A stretch of 64,000 bases of DNA. Origin: JAHDHW01 sp965277415. GTDB taxonomy: Bacteria; Bacteroidota; Bacteroidia; Chitinophagales; Saprospiraceae. A program made the position numbers and the translations under genes. Where the stretch lies: positions 46,738-110,737 of the forward strand of contig CBDICS010000040.1 of NCBI GenBank assembly GCA_965277415.1, read 5' to 3'. The notes below the pieces were generated by a model. The model made no database searches. It was not told the DNA's origin and saw nothing but the letters and a program-made list of their open reading frames with translations. The stretch's first letter is position 1, and each line of letters starts with the position of its first letter. This document shows, one piece after another, positions 18,771-27,319 of the stretch.

Positions 18771-18794
18771 TCTTTGCGCCTTTGTGGCAAAAGA
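18771..18794. repeat. Dispersed CTTTGCG/CTTTGTGG-type repeat, copy 1
   Basis: The unit TCTTTGCGCCTTTGTGGCAA and flank resembles 27151-27190 and, more weakly, 44661-44696. All three are in intergenic DNA. It has no coding sense and no strong hairpin. Confidence 0.5.
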
Positions 18795-18812
18795 ATTAAT
18801 ACAAATTTAAAC

Positions 18813-18847
18813 GCAAGAAAATTATCTATCTATTTTAAAACAACTTC
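18813..18847. repeat. 35-bp dispersed repeat (CAACTTC end)
   Basis: Matches 3819-3853 at 34 of 35 bases. It ends 45 bases before the DUF368 start, immediately upstream of the promoter region. I find no left-hand inverted partner here, so it may be a solo end. Confidence 0.7.
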
Positions 18848-18880
18848 TCAGTCAAATTTTTCTTTTTAATTTTCAAATTC

Positions 18881-18888
18881 TACCTTTG
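18881..18888 (+). promoter_or_regulatory. -7 box of the DUF368 gene, start-proximal
   Basis: TACCTTTG is a full match to TAnnTTTG, followed by CAGC and then the ATG at 18893. Transcription would begin at or next to the start codon, so the mRNA is probably leaderless or nearly so. No good -33 TTG is visible. Confidence 0.6.
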
Positions 18889-18892
18889 CAGC

Positions 18893-19870
18893 ATGACAGA
18901 TAAAATACAATTAGTGCTTAAAGGGATGGCAATGGGAATAGCTGAAGTCATTCCTGGTGTGTCTGGTGGAACTATAGCTTTTATTACAGGAATTTATGAA
19001 AAATTATTAGATTCTATAAAAGCTTTTAGCCCGAGATTAATTACTGTATTTAAAAATGAGGGCTTAGCGGGTGTTTGGAATGCGGTCAATGGTACTTTCT
19101 TATTAAGTCTGTTATTTGGAATGGGGGCGGGTATAGTCATTGGTGTTTTTGGTGTTAGCCATCTGCTTGAAAATTATCCACCGGTTATATGGGCTTTTTT
19201 CTTCGGGCTTATTATTGCATCAGCAATATATATAGGCAGGCAAGTAAAACAGTGGAATTGGAAGACAATTCTATTCTTGGTTCTTGGTGCTGTCATTGCT
19301 TATGGTATCACTATATTAAGCCCATCTGGAGGTTCTACTAATCTATTTTTCGTTTTCTTTTGTGGAATGATTGCGATATCAGCATTGATTTTACCCGGAA
19401 TTTCCGGAAGCTTTATCTTGTTGATGCTGGGCATGTATTCTTATATCGTTTCTGATACTTTAAGGGCAGTCTTGGAAACTTTTGCAGTAGATAAAATAAT
19501 CGTCATGTTTGTTTTTGCATTGGGTTGTTTGACGGGTTTAATGACCGTTTCAAGAGTCTTATCCTGGACGTTTAAGCATTATCGATCTGCTACTTTGGCT
19601 ATTTTGACAGGATTTATGCTTGGCTCACTTAATAAAATATGGCCCTGGAGAAATGTAACGAGCATGTTGAATAAAGAAACTGGAGAATTGCTAACAAGGA
19701 AAGAATCTATTCTAACGGTTATCCACGATGATACCTATAAGGTGATTACAGAGGCTAATGTACTTCCTGCGGGCTATGATGGAGAACCATTTATTCTTTG
19801 GGTGGTGATTTGTTCAATAGTTGGCTTTTCTATTGTTTTTGTTTTAGATCGATTTAGTAAAAAAAATTAA
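18893..19870 (+). CDS. popT: DUF368 polyprenyl-phosphate transporter (PopT family)
   Basis: A 325-residue multi-pass membrane protein with two inverted family signatures, GIAEVIPGVSGGTIAFITGIYE near the N-terminus and ILPGISGSFILLMLGMYSY mid-protein. DUF368 proteins recycle undecaprenyl phosphate across the inner membrane for wall and glycan synthesis (PopT). Length and eight or more helices fit. aroE follows after 25 bases and probably shares the transcript. Confidence 0.85.
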   Translation: MTDKIQLVLKGMAMGIAEVIPGVSGGTIAFITGIYEKLLDSIKAFSPRLITVFKNEGLAGVWNAVNGTFLLSLLFGMGAGIVIGVFGVSHLLENYPPVIWAFFFGLIIASAIYIGRQVKQWNWKTILFLVLGAVIAYGITILSPSGGSTNLFFVFFCGMIAISALILPGISGSFILLMLGMYSYIVSDTLRAVLETFAVDKIIVMFVFALGCLTGLMTVSRVLSWTFKHYRSATLAILTGFMLGSLNKIWPWRNVTSMLNKETGELLTRKESILTVIHDDTYKVITEANVLPAGYDGEPFILWVVICSIVGFSIVFVLDRFSKKN

Positions 19871-19895
19871 TCAGAATCTTTTTATAAAATCGTAA

Positions 19896-20654
19896 ATGAA
19901 ACGTTTTGGATTAATAGGCTATCCACTTTCACATTCTTTTTCGAGAAAGTATTTTACTCATAAATTTGACGTAGAAGGGATATTAGATTGTAAATACGAC
20001 TTGTTTCCGATCGAGGCTATAGAGCATTTGCCTAAACTATTAAAAGATCATCCAGATTTAGTTGGGTTAAATGTTACTATCCCTTATAAAGAGCAAGTCC
20101 TTTCTTATTTGGATGAAATTGATGAAAGTGCTTTAAAAATAGGAGCAGTTAATACCATTAAAATCGAAGCACGAAAACTTATAGGTTATAATACAGATGT
20201 TTTTGGTTTTGAGAAAACCTTAAGAAATTTTATCGAAAAACATCCTTCTACCCCAATTGAAAGGGCTATGATCCTAGGTACAGGTGGTGCTTCTAAAGCA
20301 GTTGCATTTGTTCTAGATAAAATGAAGATTAAATATACTTCAGTTTCAAGGTCAGCTAAAAAAGGACAACTGAACTATGATAAATTGGGTGAAAGTCATA
20401 TAAAGCAAATACAACTTATCATCAATACAACGCCTTTAGGTACTTATCCTAATGTTGATTCTTGCCCTAAGATTCCTTATGAATCGTTAAATGAGAAGCA
20501 TTTACTCTATGATTTAGTGTATAATCCCGAAAAAACTGTATTTTTGATAAAGGGAGAATTAGAAGGAGCGTATATACTAAACGGTCTGGAAATGCTTAAA
20601 GGTCAAGCGGAGAAAGCTTGGGAAATCTGGACAAATACTAAAAGGAGAAAATGA
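19896..20654 (+). CDS. aroE: Shikimate dehydrogenase
   Basis: 252 residues. The shikimate site is visible: GYPLSHSFS at 8-16, catalytic Lys65 in TIPYKE and Asp101 in GYNTDVFGF. The NADP site is LGTGGASKAV (about 127-136). It reduces 3-dehydroshikimate in the aromatic amino acid pathway. Its stop overlaps the proline dehydrogenase start by four bases (ATGA), so the two are translationally coupled although the pathways differ. Confidence 0.95.
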   Translation: MKRFGLIGYPLSHSFSRKYFTHKFDVEGILDCKYDLFPIEAIEHLPKLLKDHPDLVGLNVTIPYKEQVLSYLDEIDESALKIGAVNTIKIEARKLIGYNTDVFGFEKTLRNFIEKHPSTPIERAMILGTGGASKAVAFVLDKMKIKYTSVSRSAKKGQLNYDKLGESHIKQIQLIINTTPLGTYPNVDSCPKIPYESLNEKHLLYDLVYNPEKTVFLIKGELEGAYILNGLEMLKGQAEKAWEIWTNTKRRK

Positions 20655-21865
20655 TAGATTATTCAGATCAAAAAACTCAGAAATCGCCAATGCCAGTCGT
20701 TGATTTCTCTAATACTGAAATCGCTTTTCATCATAAATCAGATGAAGCGTTAAAAAAGTCTGCTTGGTTGTTTTCTATGATGAATAAAAAATGGTTAGTT
20801 GATACACTCTCGCCAGTGGGACTTTTGGCCGTGAAACTAAAATTACCATTTGTTGGGACAATAATAAAAGCTACTATTTTTGAACAATTCGTTGGCGGCA
20901 CAACTTTATTAGAGAGTCAACAATCGATTGACCTTTTATTTGAAAATAAAGTCCAGTCCATTTTGGACTACGGTGCTGAAGCTAAATCTACTGAAAAGGA
21001 TTTTAATCATACCATGAATGAATGTATTCGTGCGATTGATTTTGCTGCAAATAATGAAAGTGTACCAGTAGTTAGTGCAAAAATCACAGGCCTTGCACGT
21101 TTTGGTTTATTAGAAGAAATTCAAAACGGTGCTTCTCTTGATAAAGAAATGCGGAAAGAGTACCGCAATGTGCTTAAACGAATAGATGCTATTTGTCATG
21201 TTGCCAATGACCGAAAGGTAGGTGTTTTCTTTGATGCAGAAGAATCCTGGATTCAAGATGCAATTGATCATTTGGTTAATATCATGATGAAACGTTACAA
21301 TAAAGAATCCGTGATCGTTTATAATACCTTTCAAATGTATAGGCATGATAGGTTACAGTATTTGATCGATTCTTTTGATAAAGCAAATGAAGAAGGATAT
21401 TACCTGGGAGCGAAACTGGTGCGAGGGGCATATATGGAAAAAGAGCGAGATCGCGCAGAAGAATTGGCTTATACTTCACCAATTCAACCTAGTAAAAAGG
21501 CAACTGATGATGCTTTTAATACTGCACTACGTTTTTGTGTAGACAATTATAAAAAAATTGGATCTTGTAATGCAACACATAACCAAAAAAGTTGCCTGCT
21601 TTTAGCAGAACTCATTGCAGAAAAGAAGATTCCTAAAAATCACCCTCACCTCAATTTTTGTCAGTTATATGGAATGAGTGATCACATCACTTTTAATCTT
21701 GCTGCTCAAGGATATAATGTTGCTAAATATATGGTTTATGGCTCCGTACGAGATGTAGTACCATACTTAATAAGAAGAGCACACGAAAACTCTGCTGTAT
21801 CAGGTGATATGAGTCGAGAATTTGCCTTAGTAAAAAAGGAAGTAGATAGAAGAAAAAGTGTTTAG
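20651..21865 (+). CDS. Proline dehydrogenase
   Basis: A 404-residue monofunctional FAD enzyme that oxidises proline to pyrroline-5-carboxylate. Family motifs are FDAEESW, LGAKLVRGAYMEKER, CNATHNQ, QLYGMSDH and YGSVRDVVPYLIRRAHEN; the two C-terminal arginines bind the proline carboxylate. The ATG overlaps aroE by four bases, and an AAAGGAG stretch in the aroE end can serve as its ribosome site. No P5C dehydrogenase is in the window. Confidence 0.93.
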   Translation: MIDYSDQKTQKSPMPVVDFSNTEIAFHHKSDEALKKSAWLFSMMNKKWLVDTLSPVGLLAVKLKLPFVGTIIKATIFEQFVGGTTLLESQQSIDLLFENKVQSILDYGAEAKSTEKDFNHTMNECIRAIDFAANNESVPVVSAKITGLARFGLLEEIQNGASLDKEMRKEYRNVLKRIDAICHVANDRKVGVFFDAEESWIQDAIDHLVNIMMKRYNKESVIVYNTFQMYRHDRLQYLIDSFDKANEEGYYLGAKLVRGAYMEKERDRAEELAYTSPIQPSKKATDDAFNTALRFCVDNYKKIGSCNATHNQKSCLLLAELIAEKKIPKNHPHLNFCQLYGMSDHITFNLAAQGYNVAKYMVYGSVRDVVPYLIRRAHENSAVSGDMSREFALVKKEVDRRKSV

Positions 21866-22094
21866 ACTGGTTCTTTGAGGACGATAATCCTTACAGTATT
21901 GTGTTTAACTTCTTTTTAACTAAAAAAAAGTTTTTTTTAGCAATAATTAAGACAGTTTATTTATTTAGTAATTGGTTAGTTGAAAACCACTAAGTTCTGA
22001 TGATATTGAAATTCACAGCGTCTTAACTTAGAATTTCCTTACAAAACAAAACTAGGTAGACCAATACACCTAAAAAGACAAGAACCACCGTTTT

Positions 22095-25000
22095 ATGAAC
22101 AATACTTTTGCTTTGAATCAGCTGAAGAATCAAAAAGCTAAGAATCTGAGAAAATTTCTATTTTTATTCAGTACATTTTTTCTTCTTCAATCCATTGCGC
22201 TTTCACAAGGGCATTTGCAAGTTACCATTCAAGATGGTGCTGCCACAACAACTTGTACTGATATTTTTGGCGCCCCTGATCCTCGGTTTAGCGTGAATGT
22301 AAATGGTACGCCTTGGGTCACTTATCCCGCAACACAATTCTGTTTTACAGATTTTCCTAATATGCAGTATGAGGCTTTTTATAATTGCCCTGCTGATGTT
22401 CCTCAAAACATAAACCTTTGTATTCGGGTATTCGAGGATGATGGTAGTTTTTGTAATTTGGATGAACAGTGTATGGTAGAGTTTTGTCAAAACTATCTTA
22501 TACCTGCTCCTGGAAGTAGTATAGATTATAATGTTCAAATTACGGATGGACAAGCATCTGATGGAGAATTAAATTTTACGATTTCTTTAGATGATGCATT
22601 TATTGGAGGAGCAAATGATTTAATCTGTGATGCTATTGACCTGGGTGATTTACCGTTTTTAGGCATGATTGGAGATCCTACCTTGAGCAACTATAATAAT
22701 TTTTGTGCTTCCAATGTCGGAGATCCTAATCCTTTAGATGAAGGGGGTGTTTTTGGAAATGATAGGGGTGTATGGTATAGCTTTTTAACGGGCTCAGATC
22801 CAAGTGCTTACAATTATATCAATGCATTTAGTGATCCAGAAGGCTTGGGAGATGACATAGGTATACAATTGGCGCTTTACGAATCTAATGATGGCACTTG
22901 TAATGATGTGTCTCTTTTATATTCAGACCATGATAATAATAGTTTGGACCAAACCTTATTATCTAATTGCTTAGAACCCAATACCCGATACTACATATTA
23001 GTAGATGCTGCTTTCCTTCCTGGTACTGGTATAGGATTAGAAGGGTATTTTGGCTTACAAGTCATTGCAGCTGGAATTATTGAAACGGCTGATTTTCGAT
23101 GTAATGCTGAAGACTTAGGTTTAGTACCTGATGGAGGAGTGATATCTACTCCTATGAATCAGACTAATTTCTGCGGGACTGATATCGGAGAACTAAATCC
23201 TTCTGCTTTTGAACTTCAAAAAGCGGTTTGGTTCATGTTTCAAGCACCAAGTACTGGACATGTTATTATTGATGTGCTAAGTGATCAAAATCCACCATTT
23301 GGAATTGATGCTGTGGATACGCAGGTAGGATTGTATGGTTCTGGAAGTAATAATTGTATTGGACCTATGTTTGAAGTGACTAGTCAATATTCGAGTGCAA
23401 CATTTGATGAATCTATAGATGCAGAATGTCTTGTCCCAGGGGCTAATTATTGGATAGTTATTGATGGGAGTGGTAATAATACACAAGGTATTTTTAGTAT
23501 TACTATAAGTGATGGAGGACCAGTTGGCCCCCAGTCTACTACCGTATTAGATGAGGTGGTTTGTAATGGAGGGAGTTTACTAGTTGGAGATAGTTTATAT
23601 ACGGCTAGTGGCCAGATCATGGAATTGGTTCTTGCCGATAATGGTTGTGACAGTTTAATTCTTGGAACGGTAACAGTGCTCGATCCGATTAGTACTACAG
23701 TAGATACTATCATCTGCAATGGAGAATCTGTTACGGTTGGAAATTCTATTTATTTTGCAAGTGGAAACTATATGGATGTATTAATCTCTGAAGAGATGTG
23801 CGATAGTACTGTATTTACTAATGTAACGGTATTGGAAAATGTAGATGCAGTGGCTATACAATTGCAAGAAGCTAGTGATATAAATGCAAATGATGGCTCT
23901 GCAACGGTTACTGTAACTGGCGGAATTGCTCCGTATACTTATCTATGGTCAACAGGCGAAACTTCTCAAACAATTAATGACTTATCTCCAGGATTATATT
24001 GTGTAACGGTGACGGCTGCCAATGGATGTGAAGATATTACTTGTATTAGTGTCCTTTATCCCGGAGCAATTTCAGTTAATGTTCAAAACGGAGAGGTAAC
24101 TTGTAATGGGGATACAGATGGTGTATTGAGTATTACAGTGACAGATGGAATGCCTGTATATAATTACGAATGGGGAATCAACTTTGGCCCCGCTCAAGGA
24201 AGCGGCATTATTTTGAATGCAGGACAAGCAGCCACAATATCAGACTTAGCACCCGGGAGCAATTATACGATTACAGTCACTGATGGAAGTGGTTTAATTG
24301 TCGTTACTTTTGGTGAAATTCTAGAGCCAATTCCAATTGTCAATAATCTTGATGCCACGATTTGTTTTGGTGAATCCTTGGCGGTAGGTAATACAATATA
24401 TACGGCTTCAGGAAATATTTTAGAAAACCTGATTAGCCCTGAAGGATGTGATAGTTTGGTGACTGGTACATTGGTCGTCCTGGATGAAATCACTACGGAT
24501 TTAAATAATGTTACCCTCTGTTCTGGGGAGAGTATTATCGTTGGAAGTCAAATATATGATACAAGTGGACCAATCTCTGAAACTTTAACTGCAACAAATG
24601 GTTGCGATAGCCTGGTTTCTGGATTCTTAACGATTCTTCCAGAAATCGTTACAAATCAAGACTTTACATTTTGTTTTGGAGAGAGTATCACTGTCGGAAA
24701 TTCAACTTATTCTAATACAGGAGTTTATGTAGATATCATACCAGCAGCAAATGATTGCGATAGTACCATTAATACAATTCTAACGATACAAGATGAATTA
24801 ACGCTAACGCTTGACCTTGTGTCAGAAGCAAGTGGACTTGGAGATGCTGATGGGATTGTTCAAGCCATACCAAATGGAGGTGGAGGCAATTTTACCTATA
24901 CTTGGTCAAATAGTTCAATGGGGAATATTGCTTCCAATTTAGTTGGAGGACAGACCTATTGTGTGACGGTTACAGATGATATAGGATGTACTGTAGAAGA

Positions 25001-26735
25001 TTGTATAGTGATCTTGTTTCCTGTTGACATTCAATCTGATTTTCAAGATGTTACTTTAGACTGCCCAGGAGATACAAATGGTACAATAAATTTTACAGCT
25101 TTAAATGGTCAAGCACCGTATAATTATACTTGGCAAAATGCGGATAATAGTTTGAATGGAAGCGGTGATATCCTTACTGAGGGTGGCATGGCGACCATCG
25201 ATAATTTGCCTGCGGGTATTTATACTATAGAAATTTCAGATCAGTGGGGAAGTGGTATTTTTACAATTAATATAGTAGAACCTGCTCCGATATTGGTTAA
25301 CCTGATTAATCAAGCCAATGCGTCCTGTTTTGGTGATTGTAATGGTGGATTTGAATTAGAAATACAAAATGGAACGGCGCCGTTCACTACTAATCTTCCT
25401 GGAATAGGAGGCAATCCGATTCTCTTACAAGATTTATGTGCTGGAGACTTTTCGCTTATTATTACGGATGCGAATGGTTGCACCCTTGCATGGAGTGGAT
25501 CAATTTCACAACCCGATGAATTTATTGTAGAAGTATTTGAGATCAATCCAGCCTCTTGTAATGGTGGATCAGATGGGGTTGCCTCATTAGTGACCAATGG
25601 TAATCCAATTGACATTCTTTGGGATAATGGCGAAACCATTGATGAGATTGATGGACTGGAAGCTGGAACTTATTCTGTAACAGTGACCAATGATGATAAT
25701 TGTACTGCTGAAGCGAGTATTGAAATAACGGAACCTCTAAGCGCAATCACCTCCTCTATAAGTATTGATCAAGAGATTTCTTGTAATGGCGATACGGACG
25801 CTGCCATTTCTATAAATGCTTCAGGAGGAACTGGATTTACATTTTCGTGGAATACTGGTGATTCCGGAGCAGTATTAACTGATCTTGCTCCTGGGTTTTA
25901 TACCGTTACGATTCAGGATGACAATGCTTGTGAAGCATTTGATGAAATTACCATTTTGGAACCTAACAGTATTGAAGCAAGCTTTTCCACACTTGATGTC
26001 AATTGTTTTGATGGTGTAAATAGTGGTCAAATAACCATTGATGAAGTGACAGGAGGCGCAGGAGAATTTGTTTATTCCCTAAATGGCGTAGTTTACTTTA
26101 CGACTACTGAATTTATAAACCTCGGGGCTGGAGCTTATGAAGTCTTTATTCAGGATATGAATGGATGTACAGCAGTATTTCCTGTTCCTGTATCTTCGCC
26201 AGGCGAAATTTCAGTTGATCTGGGTGATAACCAAACTATCTTATTAGGAGAGACCGTTAATTTGGAAGCATTAACAGATAGTGACAATCCAATATTTGAA
26301 TGGTCAGTTGAAGATTTAACTTGCCCTGATTGTTCGGAAATAGAAGTGAGCCCACTTGATGCATCCATGTATTCCGTAACGGTTACAGATGCGGTAACTG
26401 GATGTACGGCAACAGATGAAATCATCCTTACGGTATCAAAGAAAAGAGATGTATTCATCCCAAATATCTTTTCACCTAATTTTGATGGAGACAATGATGT
26501 CTTTAGAATACATAGTGGTCGATCAGTTGCTCTAATTCATTCTTTCAGAGTCTTCAATCGCTGGGGAGGTATTGTATTCGAAGCCAATAATATTTTACCA
26601 GATCAAGAAATTGGATGGGACGGAACGATTAAAAATAAAGAAGCACCAAATGGGGTTTATGTTTATATTGCGGATATAGAATTCGTTGATGGATTTCAGC
26701 GGATGTACCGAGGTGATGTGACTTTGGTGAAGTGA
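22095..26735 (+). CDS. SprB-repeat surface protein with T9SS type B sorting domain
   Basis: A 1546-residue secreted protein. A signal peptide (about 20-38) precedes two related N-terminal beta-sandwich modules (about 175-340 and 345-470, with VWYSFLTG and VWFMFQAP). Several Cys-containing repeats follow (ICNGESVTVGNSIY type), alternating with SprB-like repeats (SCNGDTDAAI, YTYLWSTGE, YSVTVTND). The last 95 residues are a type B gliding-associated sorting domain (VFIPNIFSPNFDGDND, FNRWGGIVFE, YVYIADI). It is likely a cell-surface adhesin or matrix protein. The SprB-like units resemble those in the first gene of the window. It is monocistronic with a terminator. Confidence 0.9.
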   Translation: MNNTFALNQLKNQKAKNLRKFLFLFSTFFLLQSIALSQGHLQVTIQDGAATTTCTDIFGAPDPRFSVNVNGTPWVTYPATQFCFTDFPNMQYEAFYNCPADVPQNINLCIRVFEDDGSFCNLDEQCMVEFCQNYLIPAPGSSIDYNVQITDGQASDGELNFTISLDDAFIGGANDLICDAIDLGDLPFLGMIGDPTLSNYNNFCASNVGDPNPLDEGGVFGNDRGVWYSFLTGSDPSAYNYINAFSDPEGLGDDIGIQLALYESNDGTCNDVSLLYSDHDNNSLDQTLLSNCLEPNTRYYILVDAAFLPGTGIGLEGYFGLQVIAAGIIETADFRCNAEDLGLVPDGGVISTPMNQTNFCGTDIGELNPSAFELQKAVWFMFQAPSTGHVIIDVLSDQNPPFGIDAVDTQVGLYGSGSNNCIGPMFEVTSQYSSATFDESIDAECLVPGANYWIVIDGSGNNTQGIFSITISDGGPVGPQSTTVLDEVVCNGGSLLVGDSLYTASGQIMELVLADNGCDSLILGTVTVLDPISTTVDTIICNGESVTVGNSIYFASGNYMDVLISEEMCDSTVFTNVTVLENVDAVAIQLQEASDINANDGSATVTVTGGIAPYTYLWSTGETSQTINDLSPGLYCVTVTAANGCEDITCISVLYPGAISVNVQNGEVTCNGDTDGVLSITVTDGMPVYNYEWGINFGPAQGSGIILNAGQAATISDLAPGSNYTITVTDGSGLIVVTFGEILEPIPIVNNLDATICFGESLAVGNTIYTASGNILENLISPEGCDSLVTGTLVVLDEITTDLNNVTLCSGESIIVGSQIYDTSGPISETLTATNGCDSLVSGFLTILPEIVTNQDFTFCFGESITVGNSTYSNTGVYVDIIPAANDCDSTINTILTIQDELTLTLDLVSEASGLGDADGIVQAIPNGGGGNFTYTWSNSSMGNIASNLVGGQTYCVTVTDDIGCTVEDCIVILFPVDIQSDFQDVTLDCPGDTNGTINFTALNGQAPYNYTWQNADNSLNGSGDILTEGGMATIDNLPAGIYTIEISDQWGSGIFTINIVEPAPILVNLINQANASCFGDCNGGFELEIQNGTAPFTTNLPGIGGNPILLQDLCAGDFSLIITDANGCTLAWSGSISQPDEFIVEVFEINPASCNGGSDGVASLVTNGNPIDILWDNGETIDEIDGLEAGTYSVTVTNDDNCTAEASIEITEPLSAITSSISIDQEISCNGDTDAAISINASGGTGFTFSWNTGDSGAVLTDLAPGFYTVTIQDDNACEAFDEITILEPNSIEASFSTLDVNCFDGVNSGQITIDEVTGGAGEFVYSLNGVVYFTTTEFINLGAGAYEVFIQDMNGCTAVFPVPVSSPGEISVDLGDNQTILLGETVNLEALTDSDNPIFEWSVEDLTCPDCSEIEVSPLDASMYSVTVTDAVTGCTATDEIILTVSKKRDVFIPNIFSPNFDGDNDVFRIHSGRSVALIHSFRVFNRWGGIVFEANNILPDQEIGWDGTIKNKEAPNGVYVYIADIEFVDGFQRMYRGDVTLVK

Positions 26736-26770
26736 TGAGGAGGAATGAATTAAAATAACAAGGAGCTATA

Positions 26771-26812
26771 AATAAGCCTCTGAAGTTTTGCTTTGGGGGC
26801 TTATTGTTTTTT
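26771..26812 (+). terminator. Rho-independent terminator
   Basis: AATAAGCCTC pairs with GGGGCTTATT across a short loop and is followed by GTTTTTT. It lies 36 bases past the stop of the type B sorted protein. Confidence 0.8.
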
Positions 26813-27049
26813 AATGAAATATTAATTTCAAATTTGTATATTTTATTATACTTTCATCATTGCTTACGAATATTCACGGAGCTTCTCAAAGAACGTAAAA
26901 AAATAAAGGCTATGAATGAATAATGAGACATATCTGTTTTTCTTCAATCAACTATACAGAAATTTGATATAGAAAACCTTTACTTTGGATATACTATTCC
27001 ATTTGGAATTAAACTTGAAATTGCTTTATAATTTTTGAAAACTAGAATA

Positions 27050-27112
27050 ATGAAAAAAATAACGCTCCTTATTAATTTGTTTACATGTTTAGCTTTATTT
27101 TCTTATGGATAG
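27050..27112 (+). pseudogene. Signal-peptide stub, truncated exported gene
   Basis: An ATG opens a perfect 20-residue Sec signal sequence (MKKITLLINLFTCLALFSYG) that stops at TAG. The dispersed repeat at 27151 begins 38 bases later. It looks like the 5' remnant of a gene whose body was lost. A functional leader peptide is the alternative. Confidence 0.45.
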
Positions 27113-27150
27113 ACCAAACCTGAAAGACACAAAAATCATGAAGCAACCTA

Positions 27151-27190
27151 CACCTTTGTGCCTTAGCGTCTTCGTGGCAAAAGATCACAA
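27151..27190. repeat. Dispersed CTTTGTG/CTTCGTGG-type repeat, copy 2
   Basis: CACCTTTGTGCCTTAGCGTC followed by TTCGTGGCAAAAG. It shares its start and its GTGGCAAAAG end with copy 1 at 18771, with an insertion of about 8 bases in the middle. Confidence 0.5.
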
Positions 27191-27319
27191 ATCAGCCGAC
27201 AATTTGCCGTCATGTAGCAATAATCATCTACTTCTCCGCTTAAAATCTCAACAGTTTTTTCTATATTTCACAAATTATCATTCGTAGTGGATGATATTGA
27301 TATAATTTCTAGAAAAAAC

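Larger units (their letters stand above)
26813..27319. other. Intergenic region before susC-like gene
   Basis: About 507 bases. It holds a signal-peptide stub (27050-27112) and a dispersed repeat (27151-27190), and otherwise shows no coding sense. A 60-codon frame at 27105-27287 overlaps both and has no family character. The promoter of the SusC/SusD genes should lie here, but I see no full TAnnTTTG box. Confidence 0.5.

Noticed and set aside
22203..26494. Several minus-strand frames of 66-116 codons inside the SprB-repeat gene
   Set aside because: They are shadows of the repeat-rich plus-strand gene, with no starts in proper context and no recognisable domains.
27105..27287. 60-codon frame upstream of the SusC gene
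   Set aside because: It overlaps the signal-peptide stub and a dispersed intergenic repeat and has no family character or signal.
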